From assembly GCA_021613375.1 (NCBI GenBank), contig CM038702.1:21766349-21830348 (forward strand): a stretch of DNA of 64,000 nucleotides, read 5' to 3'. Below are positions 40,801 to 48,208 of the stretch, in pieces. Origin of the DNA: Megaleporinus macrocephalus. Its lineage: Eukaryota > Chordata > Actinopteri > Characiformes > Anostomidae. Made by a program: the position numbers and the translations under genes. Within the stretch, counting starts at the first letter, position 1. The number at the start of each line of letters is the position of its first letter. The notes beneath the pieces are model-generated. The model ran no database searches and was not told where the DNA came from. It worked only from the letters and a program-made list of their open reading frames with translations.

Positions 40801-43800
40801 CCCTTTACACAGCAAAATAAATCACAATTTTAATAAAAGGTTATGTCTTCAGATACCATCACTGTAAAAATCCCACAGCTTTATTGAACATCACAAATGT
40901 GTCATATTGTTCAGCCCCATACTAAACACACAGGAAAAATAGGCTTTAACCCACTTAATTGACAGGATACATTCTTACAGCACAAACCAACGCAAGGCAT
41001 AAGTCAGAATTTTTTTTGGATAAATTTACACATTTAGTAATTGCTTACACCTTTTATCACTGGAGCTTTTAAACTTTGAGAAGCAGCTTTACACTCCTTA
41101 AGTATACACACTACAGATTTCTTAAAACAGGACACAACTAGATTAAGATTTACTTATTTATTTTTATCACAGGTTGGGTATGATGTGATGTGTCTTAGCT
41201 ATTGTTCATAAGCAGCTGATGTTTAAACTATATGTTGATTGAATATCTGTTCTTTTTATAGTTGAGAGGACTTGTAAGTACAATGGACAGAACTATAAGG
41301 TAAAGGAAATACTTCACATAGTAGATAACAATAAGGATTCTGTGACTATTTATATCTGCTGCTGCATATATGTGACTATTTATATCTGCTGTGTGTATAG
41401 GTGCATCCAAAATCGCCTACTAGTCAGTAGGTACTAGATTAGAGCCTGTACGTACTGCTCGAGCAGCAGACTAGTAGGTAATTTCAGTAGGCGAGTTTAA
41501 GTATCCACACAAGCTCGGACATACTACGTCCACCATATTGCCAGCATCCTGTGATGCAAGATGTCAGACCACCACCGTAAAAGTCCTGCTATTTATTTAA
41601 AAGCCTGTTTACTGACAGATTTTGTGACACTGATCTGTGTGTTTGTCTGAATATGTACACGGTGTCGAGCTGTAGCTCGGAGAAGACTAAACGGTAGGAA
41701 TGTAATCACTGTTTACCTCAGCAGTAGCGCTAACTTCTGTAGCGCAAGTGCACTAGCTGTAGCTGCGTACACACAGCCGACGTTCCACTTTTCACCGTTT
41801 TTTTCCTCTCCTTTAAATTCGTCCATGGCTCCAGGTGAATCATGGGATAGCACAGTGTGCTGTGTTTACCTACATAAAAATGGTTGCCAATTCAGTAGGT
41901 GATCCGGGTACCGTTCACCTACTACTCGATGCCTACTGAGTATTTAGACAGACTAGCCGCACTCGCCTACTGATTTTGCCTACAGAGCAGTAGACAAGTA
42001 GGTGATTTCAGACGCACCTTATGTTAAGAATATTTTAGGCCCTCTGAGAGGGCGTAAAGGGCCATGACGGTTCCCCGCTGATGTCTAGGCTATTCAGTTT
42101 GGATTAATAAAGTGACATGGGTCATGAAGAGTTTCTGAAAATTCCCAAATGTTTAGTTAGGAACAATTTAGGCCAGATGTATGTAATGTATATACGAGCG
42201 CAGGACTCATATGTACATTAAATATATGTTACTACAACTACATGCTGCACCCACAGTGTGCCCGACTGCAGCTAAGTACAAAAACTATGCATAGCCCCCC
42301 ACCCCAACTGCTTGCTTTTGAGGTGCAGGATTTACAAGACACAGTAACATAATAGAGCCATCATCAAGCTTGAGACGAAACAAAAAATGAAAGCTCAGTC
42401 TTGACGAGATAGCGTTGGTAATGAATTATTAAATTATTCTAAAGGAGTTTTGTTTTAGTCTGGCTTTAAAAAAATAGGGTTTACAACACAATAACACAGA
42501 CTGCACATGCATATTGTGTTGCATCACTGCATATTTTGTATATTTTTGGCCTCTGCATCTAGTCCCTAGTATTTAAACAGTGTTATTCTGATAGTAAACA
42601 TGAATTTAGCACATTTTTGAGGCTTTGCCTGGAATTTTGTTTTTTTTATGTGTTTATTTGTATAAATAATTCTTCTTCTTCTTTATTTGTTCTTTGACTC
42701 AGGTGGGGGACATGTGGAAAGACAGCTCAAAGCCCTGTGTGTCGTTTACCTGCACAACTGCAGGCACTCAAATAGAGAAGAGGGTATGTCCTGAGCAGAG
42801 CTGTTCTGAGGTAAGTCTGCCCAGACATCTCCACATCCCACTGGTGCACTCATAGTATAGGAAAATGGCTTAGTTGGGTTTGAGTTTTTGGATTCACTGA
42901 TTTCTTGACTGATTTCCTTCTTGTCTAGGAACTCCGCGTGTGGGACGAGCATCATTGCTGTTACTCATGTATGTGGTTTGTTGATGCAAATTACAAATTA
43001 TTTTATAAAGACTCCTGTAACCAATCAAAATTGAGGTCCTATAAGATGTGTGTCTGTTAGATCTCAAATACGTTTTAAATAAAAATCCACGCATTCTAAG
43101 ATTTCTCTTAAAAATGAAATAGACAACATAATCACTAGCTAAGTTTCCATCTTGTATTGTTCTGTGAATGTTGATATGTCAATGAATAAATAATTTAAAT
43201 GCAAATAGATTAATGGTCATATGACTGGTTCCATTTTTGATTTTCTGAGAATCAAAGGTGGCACATACCATGAACAATTTAAAGCAAGCCTTTATCTTGT
43301 CAAAGAACAAATAATGCTGATATTGGACAATACACAGTAGCGTAAGGCACATTGAGTTGCTCACCGCCAAGTATGTAGGTAAAGGCCTTTCTTTGTGACA
43401 CTTACTGTAACTTGCAAACCATCTTAGGCAATGTAACCTGTGCAGTCAGACTGTCTAAGATGACCATCAAGGTGGAAGGCTGCATGCAGGAGGTGGAGTT
43501 GCCCAGCTGTGAAGGCCACTGCCCATCAACATCCATGTAAGACTCAATCCCTGTCTAATGCATGGCAATATGGTCAAAGTTTTCACATACAAGTTACAAT
43601 TCCACAGATATTATTAGATTTTCAGTGTTTCAAATGATGGAGTTTGTTTTTGCTACATTTATTTTAAATATTCATTTTACAACTTATAGCCAAAATATTT
43701 ATCTTAGGAGTTTCTTTCCTCTCTTCAGCTCCAGCTGTTGCATAGATTTTTTATATTTCGACACCGCAGCATGCTTTTTTTCTTCCCCTAAAGTAACTTG

Positions 43801-45097
43801 CATCTGATACATACCTAGAGCCCCCTCACAGCATTAACAATATGTGTGGGTGCTACAGTGTCACATGAGAACAGGTGTATTGCGTTATAGGCTGCCCCAT
43901 TTCGGTGTCCGGTGGAGGCATATAAATATTTATATGATATTAAATAATAATATCATATGAATATTTATATTTATTTAAATATTAATATGATAATAAATAT
44001 TTGGATGATATAGTTTATTTTGGTGTAACTTAGTTATGGACTACTCGTGTTTATGCAGGCACAATGAAACTACATAATGTGCTTTTGCTCAGGCAACTTT
44101 AGCCCAGCCTTGTGAACATCCTAGTCTCAGAGCAGTTCTATTTTACACATTGCTTCTATCAGAACAAACTTTATATTACTATTTTTGTCATTATTCCGTT
44201 TTTGTCATATAAGAACAACTGTTGGCCTTTACATCGTGTATAAGTTTTTTGAAGTATGGGCTTAAAGAACTGACCCAAAAATGGTTGGAAAGTTTGATCA
44301 GACTGATTTACATGACATATGTATCATTTCAGAGATACACGGTTTTGTTCTGACAGCAGCAATATTGTTGGTGTCCAAAGAAAAAAAACAATATGGCAAA
44401 AACATTCTTTTCTCATAATGTAAATTAACATAAAGAGATTTCATTTTAATCCATTTTGGAGTAATTATGGTGGTTAATTCATAATGAATTGTTCACATGT
44501 AAAAAATGTTATGGCGACAAATTAAAAAAACTGAAAAATTTAACTAAAAGAATTAAAACTTTCTTAAGACAGCAATGATATGAAGTTGATTGGATGTTCT
44601 AAATTTAAAATAAGGAAGTAAAATGCAGTAGACCTTGACATAGGAGAAATTCAGTAAAAGAAGGAAATTAAACTCAGATATAAATCATTATTTAAACTGC
44701 AATTTATTTTATTGAAATTATTTGTTTCGTCTTTAATGTTAGTGTTTCTAAGCTAATCTATACTTACAGTCCAGTAAAATAGTATTTAAATATCATTTTC
44801 TCAAGAGGCTTCAGACATTACTGCAGCTTTGTTTTATCTTTATTAAGATTTACATATACTATACTTTAGTTCTTATAGCCACTGTGATACACATATTAGG
44901 CTTATTAGATGAATTATCTGCTGCTTTCCTGTAGGACGGTACGGTCTGGAGAAGTCCTGCAGTTGGAGCAGGAGCGCCGCTGCTGCCGGGAGAAAGACTA
45001 TGAGATCAGGCGACTTGCTTTGAGCTGCACAGGAGCCGCCCCCTCCCATTACACCTACAGCCACATCACCAGCTGTGAGTGTCAGCCTGACGCCTGA
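7424..45097 (+). CDS. Secreted gel-forming mucin (MUC2/MUC5-like), whole gene
   Basis: This is a complete gene of about 44 exons giving about 2,898 residues; the exon borders are listed in the domain entries that follow. Order: signal peptide, D1 (VWD-C8-TIL), D2, D', D3, Thr-rich mucin domain, D4, VWC-like modules, C-terminal cystine knot. This is the architecture of oligomerising mucins and von Willebrand factor, which are assembled in the ER and Golgi and secreted as mucus polymers. The start ATG sits in a strong context (ACCATGG) and opens a hydrophobic signal peptide. All exon junctions agree in phase. Differences from mammalian MUC2/MUC5AC: no CysD domain next to the mucin region, and the CGLC motif is altered in D1 and D3. 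Teleosts have several tandem gel-forming mucins, so the exact orthologue (muc2 versus muc5 type) cannot be set by eye. The next gene (SLCO) follows within about 1 kb on the same strand. Confidence 0.9.
10458..11243 (+). CDS. Mucin exons 7-9: D1 C8 and TIL modules
   Basis: Exons 10458-10653, 10738-10857 and 11123-11243. Exon 7 (residues about 197-262) has a cysteine pattern of a short C8 module: ICEVLS, TGCPGG, YCHRSM, KCAFFEE, HWCGN, KTSC. Exons 8-9 start PPTCPGDL and include [23 protein letters not shown] and KCQSC, the trypsin-inhibitor-like (TIL) end of the D1 assembly. The intron before exon 7 (9398-10457) holds no recognisable gene. Confidence 0.8.
11244..12476. other. Mucin intron 9, nothing recognised
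   Basis: The intron is AT-rich, with an (AAT)n-like run near 12308-12326. No mobile element ends or open frames of interest are seen. Confidence 0.5.
12477..15620 (+). CDS. Mucin exons 10-16: D2 VWD and C8
   Basis: Exons 12477-12612, 12700-12777, 12860-12929, 14616-14747, 14859-15008, 15284-15378 and 15488-15620. The VWD domain (about residues 345-540) shows [42 protein letters not shown] and GLCGTYNND followed by DDFTT and a Ca-site-like acidic stretch. The C8 module (about 540-606) runs from KCSQLRN through [12 protein letters not shown] and [15 protein letters not shown] to NWRAETDC. The CXXC position reads TGLC, as in D2 of other mucins, which also lack the first cysteine. Confidence 0.88.
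13980..14345. repeat. Probable interspersed repeat in mucin intron 12
   Basis: The block from ACTTGGACACAGGATTTAG to about TCAGGTGTGTGTAAGGGGG resembles the flanks of the block at 21480-22300 (purine-rich AAACCAGG phrases and GGTGTGTGTAA near its right end). The class is not determined. No coding capacity is seen. Confidence 0.4.
16092..16785 (+). mobile_element. Tc1/mariner element remnant
   Basis: The left end TACACTATATTGCTAAAAG and the right end, whose reverse complement is TACACTCTCTTGCTAAAAG, form Tc1-type terminal inverted repeats with TA at the border. A fragment of the transposase C-terminal region reads [17 protein letters not shown], matching the conserved Tc1 catalytic-core motif around W-P-x-Q-S-P-D-L-N-P-I-E. 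Frameshifts and stops interrupt the frame, and the element is only about 0.7 kb, so it is internally deleted and dead. It sits in mucin intron 16, directly against the minisatellite. Confidence 0.85.
16782..19890. repeat. 16-bp minisatellite, about 190 copies (3.1 kb)
   Basis: The unit is TGTTACTGAGAGTGTA, tandemly repeated for about 3.1 kb. Common variants are GTGTG for GTGTA, GAGATTGTA for GAGAGTGTA, and GAGGGTG. Rare units carry TTAATG, TTACAGAG or deletions. Groups of variant units recur in the same order about 1.2 kb apart (16961-17055 versus 18189-18285), showing block duplication. The array begins exactly where the Tc1 right terminal repeat ends. Confidence 0.97.
19891..20572. other. 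Remainder of mucin intron 16
   Basis: The stretch is AT-rich, with no recognised repeat ends and no gene. It carries the acceptor (TTTTAG) of exon 17. Confidence 0.5.
20573..22913 (+). CDS. Mucin exons 17-20: D2 TIL and D' region
   Basis: Exons 20573-20816, 21066-21106, 22540-22628 and 22759-22913. Exon 17 encodes a TIL module ([43 protein letters not shown]). Exons 18-20 give [45 protein letters not shown] and ENCTCEFSG, the TIL'/E' pair called D' (about residues 690-795). In VWF and mucins this region lies at the propeptide/mature boundary. No furin-type RXXR site is obvious, as in mucins generally. Confidence 0.88.
21480..22305. repeat. Older interspersed repeat interrupted by a MITE
   Basis: The flanks (21480-21832 and 22103-22305) have a purine-rich body with AAAACCAGAAGATC, and a right part with AAACAGGTGTGTGTGTAATC and ACTCTGGGAATTCGAGTCAG. 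They resemble a dispersed fish repeat. The 270-bp MITE at 21833-22102 splits it, so the outer repeat is the older insertion. Confidence 0.5.
21833..22102. mobile_element. PIF/Harbinger-like MITE, short copy
   Basis: The ends are inverted repeats: the left reads GGGTCTGTCTGAAATCGCCT and the right, reverse-complemented, AGGTGTGTCCAAAATCGCCT. Flanking AAG occurs on both sides (21830-21832 and 22103-22105), a 3-bp duplication as in PIF/Harbinger elements. A longer copy of the same family is at 41399-42019. No coding sequence is present. Confidence 0.75.
23102..27262 (+). CDS. Mucin exons 21-25: D3 VWD and C8
   Basis: Exons 23102-23240, 23409-23549, 25010-25198, 26564-26806 and 27106-27262. The VWD domain (about residues 795-1000) contains [63 protein letters not shown] and [19 protein letters not shown]. 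The C8 module runs from [11 protein letters not shown] through [20 protein letters not shown] and [12 protein letters not shown] to [11 protein letters not shown]3 normally forms intermolecular disulfides between mucin chains. The CGLC motif reads WGLC, its first cysteine replaced by tryptophan (codon TGG). The acceptor of exon 22 (TTATGTTAG) is weak, but phase and homology support it. Confidence 0.9.
23921..24045 (+). repeat. Inverted-repeat copy A (flanks exons 23-25)
   Basis: The segment from CATGTCAGAGAGCTACTTGC to ACCAACTTAAACTG is matched in inverse orientation by 27735-27868. The match is near-identical apart from a small expansion of a TCTAAA/TAGATT motif in the second copy. Mucin exons 23, 24 and 25 lie between the two copies. 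Confidence 0.85.
25690..26330 (-). pseudogene. Tc1-like transposase relic
   Basis: On the minus strand a decayed frame gives [13 protein letters not shown], then [16 protein letters not shown] and [11 protein letters not shown]. This follows the order of the central region of fish Tc1-like transposases (K-x-x-V-W-R-x-x and a G-x-S-x-x-x-W-type block), with stops and substitutions. The plus-strand text, for example AGCTTCTGTTTTTTGATGTA, is the antisense of that family. It lies in mucin intron 23. Confidence 0.55.
27735..27868 (-). repeat. Inverted-repeat copy B (flanks exons 23-25)
   Basis: This is the inverse partner of 23921-24045. It includes three tandem copies of TAGATT near 27772-27789 that are not in copy A. 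It is an interspersed element inserted in the opposite orientation. Confidence 0.85.
28366..29157. mobile_element. Non-autonomous hAT element with perfect 8-bp TSD
   Basis: The element begins CAGGGGTCACTAAAAGGCGG and ends ACTCCTG (reverse complement CAGGAGT). It is flanked by identical ACATAAAC at 28358-28365 and 29158-29165, the 8-bp duplication characteristic of hAT transposons. The CAGGGGT terminus and the GGACCGTGGTCCGGATCC phrase are typical of Charlie/Zaphod-like hATs. No transposase is present (792 bp). It lies in mucin intron 25. The perfect duplication suggests a fairly recent insertion. Confidence 0.88.
29665..30255 (+). CDS. Mucin exons 26-28: D3 TIL/E modules
   Basis: Exons 29665-29775, 29970-30102 and 30227-30255. 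They encode [57 protein letters not shown] and [12 protein letters not shown], the conserved end of the D3 assembly (about residues 1073-1163). In MUC2 and MUC5AC the next segments are CysD domains; here the chain passes straight into the mucin exon after [11 protein letters not shown]. Confidence 0.9.
30340..33678 (+). CDS. Mucin exon 29: Thr-rich PTS domain, ~36 repeats of 30 aa
   Basis: A single 3,339-bp exon encodes about 1,113 residues (about 1164-2276). After an opening [11 protein letters not shown] it is a tandem array with a 30-residue (90-bp) period. A typical unit is [30 protein letters not shown]. About half or more of the residues are Thr, Pro is regular, and Ser is scarce. Each unit keeps an acidic EETE cluster. 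Thr/Pro runs are substrates for dense O-GalNAc glycosylation, which gives the bottle-brush, water-holding part of a mucin. Variant units fall into classes ([29 protein letters not shown]), and blocks of several units are duplicated. No cysteine occurs after the first few residues. Confidence 0.95.
33780..33807 (+). CDS. Possible 28-bp linker exon after the PTS exon
   Basis: Exon 29 ends in phase 1 and the D4 exon at 34201 needs a phase-2 partner, so a direct join would give a stop within a few codons. The acceptor GTGTTATAG followed by TTATAACGC, with a donor GTGAAA at 33808, yields a 28-bp exon that repairs the phase and encodes about [11 protein letters not shown] stronger-looking donor (GTGAGT at 33804) is 4 bp earlier but gives the wrong phase. 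The assignment is inferred from phase only. Confidence 0.35.
34201..37135 (+). CDS. Mucin exons 31-34: D4 VWD domain with GDPH
   Basis: Exons 34201-34394, 35339-35580, 36205-36391 and 36919-37135. Exon 31 encodes a cysteine-rich lead-in ([31 protein letters not shown]). Exon 32 opens the VWD domain with [19 protein letters not shown]. The GDPH motif (35356-35367) is the site where mammalian MUC2 and MUC5AC cleave themselves between Asp and Pro at low pH. Then come [25 protein letters not shown] and VGQCGVCGG, where CXXC is intact. A Pro-rich linker ([14 protein letters not shown]) ends exon 34. D4 stabilises the C-terminal dimer. Confidence 0.9.
36598..36852. mobile_element. Small palindromic MITE (GCTGTCCAAAGAAAA family), copy 1
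   Basis: The left end TATATCGTTGCTGTCCAAAG and the right end, reverse-complemented, TATATCGTCGCTGCCAAAAA are inverted repeats. The element lies in mucin intron 33, close to the exon 34 acceptor. Related copies occur at 44325-44400, 46085-46133, 54858-55003, 59360-59505 and 61277-61540. No coding capacity is present. Confidence 0.75.
37264..37333. repeat. (AT)n microsatellite, 70 bp
   Basis: An uninterrupted AT dinucleotide run lies in mucin intron 34, about 90 bp before exon 35. It is a perfect tract likely to vary in length between individuals and able to form cruciform DNA. Confidence 0.97.
37427..39566 (+). CDS. Mucin exons 35-38: D4 C8 and TIL
   Basis: Exons 37427-37602, 38312-38381, 38610-38722 and 39535-39566. 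The C8 module has [37 protein letters not shown] and [13 protein letters not shown]. The TIL segment has [25 protein letters not shown] and FCVSECTHCKGPLG. Short exons (70 and 32 bp) are supported by phase and by the expected cysteine spacing. Confidence 0.85.
37831..37870. repeat. (ATT)n microsatellite
   Basis: A 40-bp ATT trinucleotide run in mucin intron 35. Confidence 0.95.
39139..39345. mobile_element. Short palindromic element with internal tandem repeats
   Basis: The left arm CCACCTTAAATGGTGCAGC, ATTTACATTCTGG is mirrored by CCAGAATGTAACTGCAGC, ACCATTTAAGGTAG near 39279-39309. Between them a CAGCTTCTTATTCAC motif is repeated three times (39182-39223). A half copy lies at 3780-3860. 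It is a MITE-like foldback element in mucin intron 37. Confidence 0.65.
39861..42968 (+). CDS. Mucin exons 39-42: VWC-like modules
   Basis: Exons 39861-40011, 41262-41299, 42703-42810 and 42929-42968. They encode [67 protein letters not shown] and HHCCYSC. The pattern C-x-x-C-x-C with a later CC-x-x-x-C is typical of von Willebrand C modules, which separate D4 from the cystine knot in MUC2-type proteins. Confidence 0.85.
41399..42019. mobile_element. PIF/Harbinger-like MITE, long copy (621 bp)
   Basis: The left end AGGTGCATCCAAAATCGCCT and the right end, reverse-complemented, AGGTGCGTCTGAAATCACCT are terminal inverted repeats. TAT flanks both sides (41396-41398 and 42020-42022). The first ~270 bases align closely with the copy at 21833-22102 (shared phrases TACTAGTCAGTAGGTACTAG and ACCGTAAAAGTCC). 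The longer middle here is absent from that copy, implying internal deletion. Palindromic GTAGGCGA-type motifs recur. It lies in mucin intron 40. Confidence 0.8.
43428..45097 (+). CDS. Mucin exons 43-44: C-terminal cystine knot (CK)
   Basis: Exons 43428-43536 and 44935-45097, ending in TGA at 45095-45097. They encode [47 protein letters not shown] and [16 protein letters not shown]. The CCREK and final C-x-C spacing are the CTCK signature. In mucins and VWF this domain makes the first covalent tail-to-tail dimer in the ER. The protein ends eight residues after the ITSCEC motif, without a long tail. Confidence 0.92.
43537..44934. other. Mucin last intron; MITE fragment only
   Basis: The intron is AT-rich. 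A fragment related to the small palindromic MITE lies at about 44325-44400 (TTTCAGAGATACACGG, GGTGTCCAAAGAAAAA). A short inverted ATATT-rich stretch is at 43918-44000. No gene is seen. Confidence 0.5.
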
Positions 45098-45339
45098 AAT
45101 CCCATCAGCTCTAGATTAGCATTACAATAGAATCTGGGTTTTCATAAATGTTTTGTGGTTTGTTTATATTGTCAGTGATTGAGGTGTAATTGTGATTGAT
45201 GTCTTGAGCTCATCTTTATTGATTTCTGGTGTTTTCTACTTTCCACTGCCACCACTCTGAGCCAAAACTCCACAAGGACTCTCTGTGTGATCCAGTTTTT
45301 TTTCTGCCAAAGTTTTAATTTTGATATTAAGTATGTTCT

Positions 45340-45345
45340 AATAAA
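45340..45345 (+). terminator. Polyadenylation signal 1 of the mucin
   Basis: AATAAA lies 243 bp after the stop codon. It is followed by A-rich sequence and a GT-rich stretch (TTTTTGTTGGTGTATTTG) near 45410, which suits a downstream element. Confidence 0.55.
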
Positions 45346-45508
45346 AACAGTGAAGAAAGACAATAGTATAATCACAGGTTTTAGAGCCCAGGTTTCAGTT
45401 GACCTGCAGTTTTTGTTGGTGTATTTGTAATTTTTTACTTGTTTTTAAAGCACTTTGATTGTAAATTGCATTGCCTCTTAATGATGAAGTCAAATGATGT
45501 AATCATAT

Positions 45509-45514
45509 AATAAA
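45509..45514 (+). terminator. Polyadenylation signal 2 of the mucin
   Basis: A second AATAAA, 412 bp after the stop, precedes a T-rich run at 45538-45555. Either or both signals could be used. The 3' UTR would then end some 320-350 bp before the next gene's first exon. Confidence 0.55.
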
Positions 45515-45841
45515 AATATCAATTGGTTAAACTTAATTCTTTTTTTCTATTGTTTCTGTCAATCTGCAAATATGGCTGTTGTAATATTATAATATTATAA
45601 TAGGATTATAATATTGTCTCTAACTGATTAGCTGACCTCAAACTGTCCAGAGAGTAAGCACTTTCACAGTAAACGGGCTTTCACTGAAACATTCACCTGT
45701 AATGTGTATTCCACTACTGAAGATTCCCTCTCTTTGCAATGTCACTTGACGAGAACAATCGACTGACGTGATCAACAAGTTCACATGAATGCTGGGTTAC
45801 TGATTAGGGGTCATGTTTTAATGTCTGGTGCAAAGTCCTGC

Positions 45842-45849
45842 TTAAAAAG
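45842..45849 (+). promoter_or_regulatory. TATA-like box of the SLCO gene
   Basis: TTAAAAAG is followed by a CT-rich stretch (CCCTCTCTCCCTCGCTCC) and then an exon with a good donor (CAG|GTAAAC at 45903/45904). Spacing predicts a start near 45872. Positional inference only. Confidence 0.4.
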
Positions 45850-45871
45850 CTGCCCTCTCTCCCTCGCTCCT

Positions 45872-45903
45872 TCCATTCTGAAGAACCTGAGCTGAAGCGA
45901 CAG
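45872..45903 (+). other. Probable non-coding exon 1 of the SLCO gene
   Basis: The sequence ending GAAGCGACAG has a consensus donor at 45904 and no ATG, and lies 2.2 kb before the first coding exon. Its left border is a guess from the TATA-like box. Non-coding first exons are usual for SLCO genes. Transcript data would be needed to prove it. Confidence 0.45.
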
Positions 45904-46084
45904 GTAAACTCTCACTTTCTCTCTCACTCTTCTCAGTTAGGCAATAAATCAATTTAGATATTTGTTTTGGTAAATAATTTAAAGTATAACTAACCAATAA
46001 TTCCCAGTACAGCTAGTCAAGTATAACTGGATTTTGTGAAGTGTATTGATTGCACGGAGCACTCCATGATAGTATTTTAATATT

Positions 46085-46133
46085 GTTATATATGCAAAGA
46101 CATGCTTAGTTTTCTTTGGACAGTAACAATATA
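46085..46133. repeat. Arm of the small palindromic MITE family
   Basis: TATGCAAAGACATGC, TTAGTTTTCTTTGGACAGTAAC is the antisense of the GCTGTCCAAAGAAAA terminal motif. It abuts a sequence ACAGTGGGATACAAAAGTC that resembles the end of another, unidentified DNA element. Confidence 0.5.
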
Positions 46134-46724
46134 CAGTGGGATACAAAAGTCAGAGACCACTAGTGAAAATGCTTTTTTGTGTTTTGTATCTAATTGTATT
46201 ACATTCTTTTCTTAAACATTTTATTATCATTGTACTAATGTTAGTGAAACATAGAATATTTTAAATGTGTATATATATTTAAGTATTCTAGTATTTGCTA
46301 TGCTGTTAAATAACAGCATGGACTTCACACATTTATGCAAAAGTCTCTGATAAGCAGATCATATCCATCTGAATGTCTACAACTAAGACAATATGCAGTA
46401 CAAAGGCCTTAAACTGACCAACTCACATCAGCTTACATTTGAAAAGTGATCTAAATACAGTGCAGAATTTAGTGTTTTTTCCATTTTATCTGTCAAAGCG
46501 TTTCTTTGTGTGCATTTTTTTTTTTTTTTTTTACAATTTTGTAACTTTCTGTTGTCTCTAAAATAATAACAGATATTCAATCTGTGACCTTAGGGATTCC
46601 TCACTTTGATCATTTCTAGTTAATGTGCTACATACCAGACTTATAGCAAGGGAAGTATTTGGAATAGTGTTTACTGGAAAACAGGGCTGGATGGGGAATT
46701 ACACACCACCCACCCAACAACCCC

Positions 46725-46805
46725 CAACCCTCACCACCCCCCCCCCCCCCCCCCCCACACACACACTCCCCACCACCGCCACACACACACACACACACAC
46801 ACACA
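46725..46805. repeat. Poly-C and CA low-complexity tract
   Basis: A C-rich stretch with a ~21-base C run near 46738-46757 is followed by CA dinucleotides (46783-46804). On the minus strand the G runs could form a quadruplex. It lies in the first SLCO intron. Confidence 0.9.
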
Positions 46806-47339
46806 GAGTCTCTGCTAATGTCTAGCAATGTCACTACATCAGGCTATAGGCTATTCCTTACAGGCAGTGCAGTAATCACACCACTTAATCAATCAGACAG
46901 TTAGACCTACACATTTAAAGATGTGCAAAGACACAGCTTATAGTCACAGCAGACAGACTGAAATGAAGAAGACATGAAAGTTATTGAAACAGCTGATGTG
47001 CTAACAGCAAAAAATCTAAAATCCTAAAAGCCTGAACTAATGATTGCAGCCTAAAGTTTATGTTCTATTTATGGCTTATCTGTAATGACTTCATGCACTG
47101 AACCCTGGGATTTTTTAATGTTTGTTTTGGACTTTGGAAAGGTAGAAAACAACATACTTTAAAGAGCATATTAACATCCAAGATACCATCCAAGATTACA
47201 TTTTTTCAAACTTTGGCAGATAGGTTTTTTAAATAAATAGATAGTTACAGTGTAATTTTTATCTCATAAAATCTTGATGATGCCAAAAAAATTTAAGTAA
47301 TATTTATTTAAAAAATATCTTGATGACTAACATTTAATC

Positions 47340-47700
47340 TACACTGGAGAGTCATCTGCAAAAATCTGAACACCTACCTGTCATATTACATGTTATGTTT
47401 TTTCAGGTAGGAAATTGACAGAAAAACAAAACATATGATAAACAGACAACATCAACAAAACAACATACAGTAATGCTGCACTAAACATGTCATGCATAGT
47501 TTTTCCAGTGTGTTCAACTAGTGTTTTATATTAGGCAAACAAACAGTCAGTGTGCATTGAAATGTGCAGCAGCGTGTTTACTGTAAAGGCTGTCCAAAAT
47601 CAGTACTTTGTAATATAAAACTGAATAAACTCTGAATGACACTATTAATTAACTATTCATGTAATAGGTGATTCCAAACTTTTGAACACTAGTGTATTAC
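47340..47700. mobile_element. Possible MITE with TACACT ends
   Basis: The left end TACACTGGAGAGTCATC, AAAATCTGAACACC and the right end, reverse-complemented, TACACTAGTGTTCAAAAG, TTTGGAATCACC are similar and inverted. They resemble the Tc1-derived CAAAAGTTTGGA termini of fish MITEs. The interior is AT-rich and non-coding. Confidence 0.45.
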
Positions 47701-48096
47701 TGTACATACAATAAAATATTTTGTAGGTATTTTACAGCTTTTACAAAAGATTCTTTCAGCCTCCCCAACAGAATACTCATTGTTATCACCATCAAACCAC
47801 CGTCCGTGCACTATTTACTCAGGGAAAGGGGTCCGGCACATTATCCTCTGAATTCTTTGATTTTTCAGTACACCCTTCCCCTTCCAGGAAATGAACTGCA
47901 TTTCCTGAAAACCTCTAGAAAAAAGAGGTCCTCAGGGGTTCTTCCCCTCTGGCCACGTTTCTGTAATGGTCCTGAACAATAGAGCTTAGAAAAAATTGTG
48001 TTTTTGCACATGCTGACAGTAATGTGTTGTGGCAGATGAGGCTGGAGAAAGGTGCAGTGCTGCTTCATCTGCTTTACTGCTCTCTTTCACTTACAG

Positions 48097-48153
48097 AGCA
48101 CCATGAGTGTGGAGAAAAAAGAACCACGACAGGCATGCTGCTCCAAACTAAAG
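48097..48153 (+). CDS. SLCO first coding exon
   Basis: The exon runs from acceptor TTACAG (48096) to donor AAG|GTCAGT; coding begins at 48103 with 17 codons. It encodes the charged cytoplasmic N-terminus, ending in CCSKLK just before helix 1. A (TC)n tract begins only a few bases after the donor. Confidence 0.85.
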
Positions 48154-48157
48154 GTCA

Positions 48158-48208
<51 letters not shown>

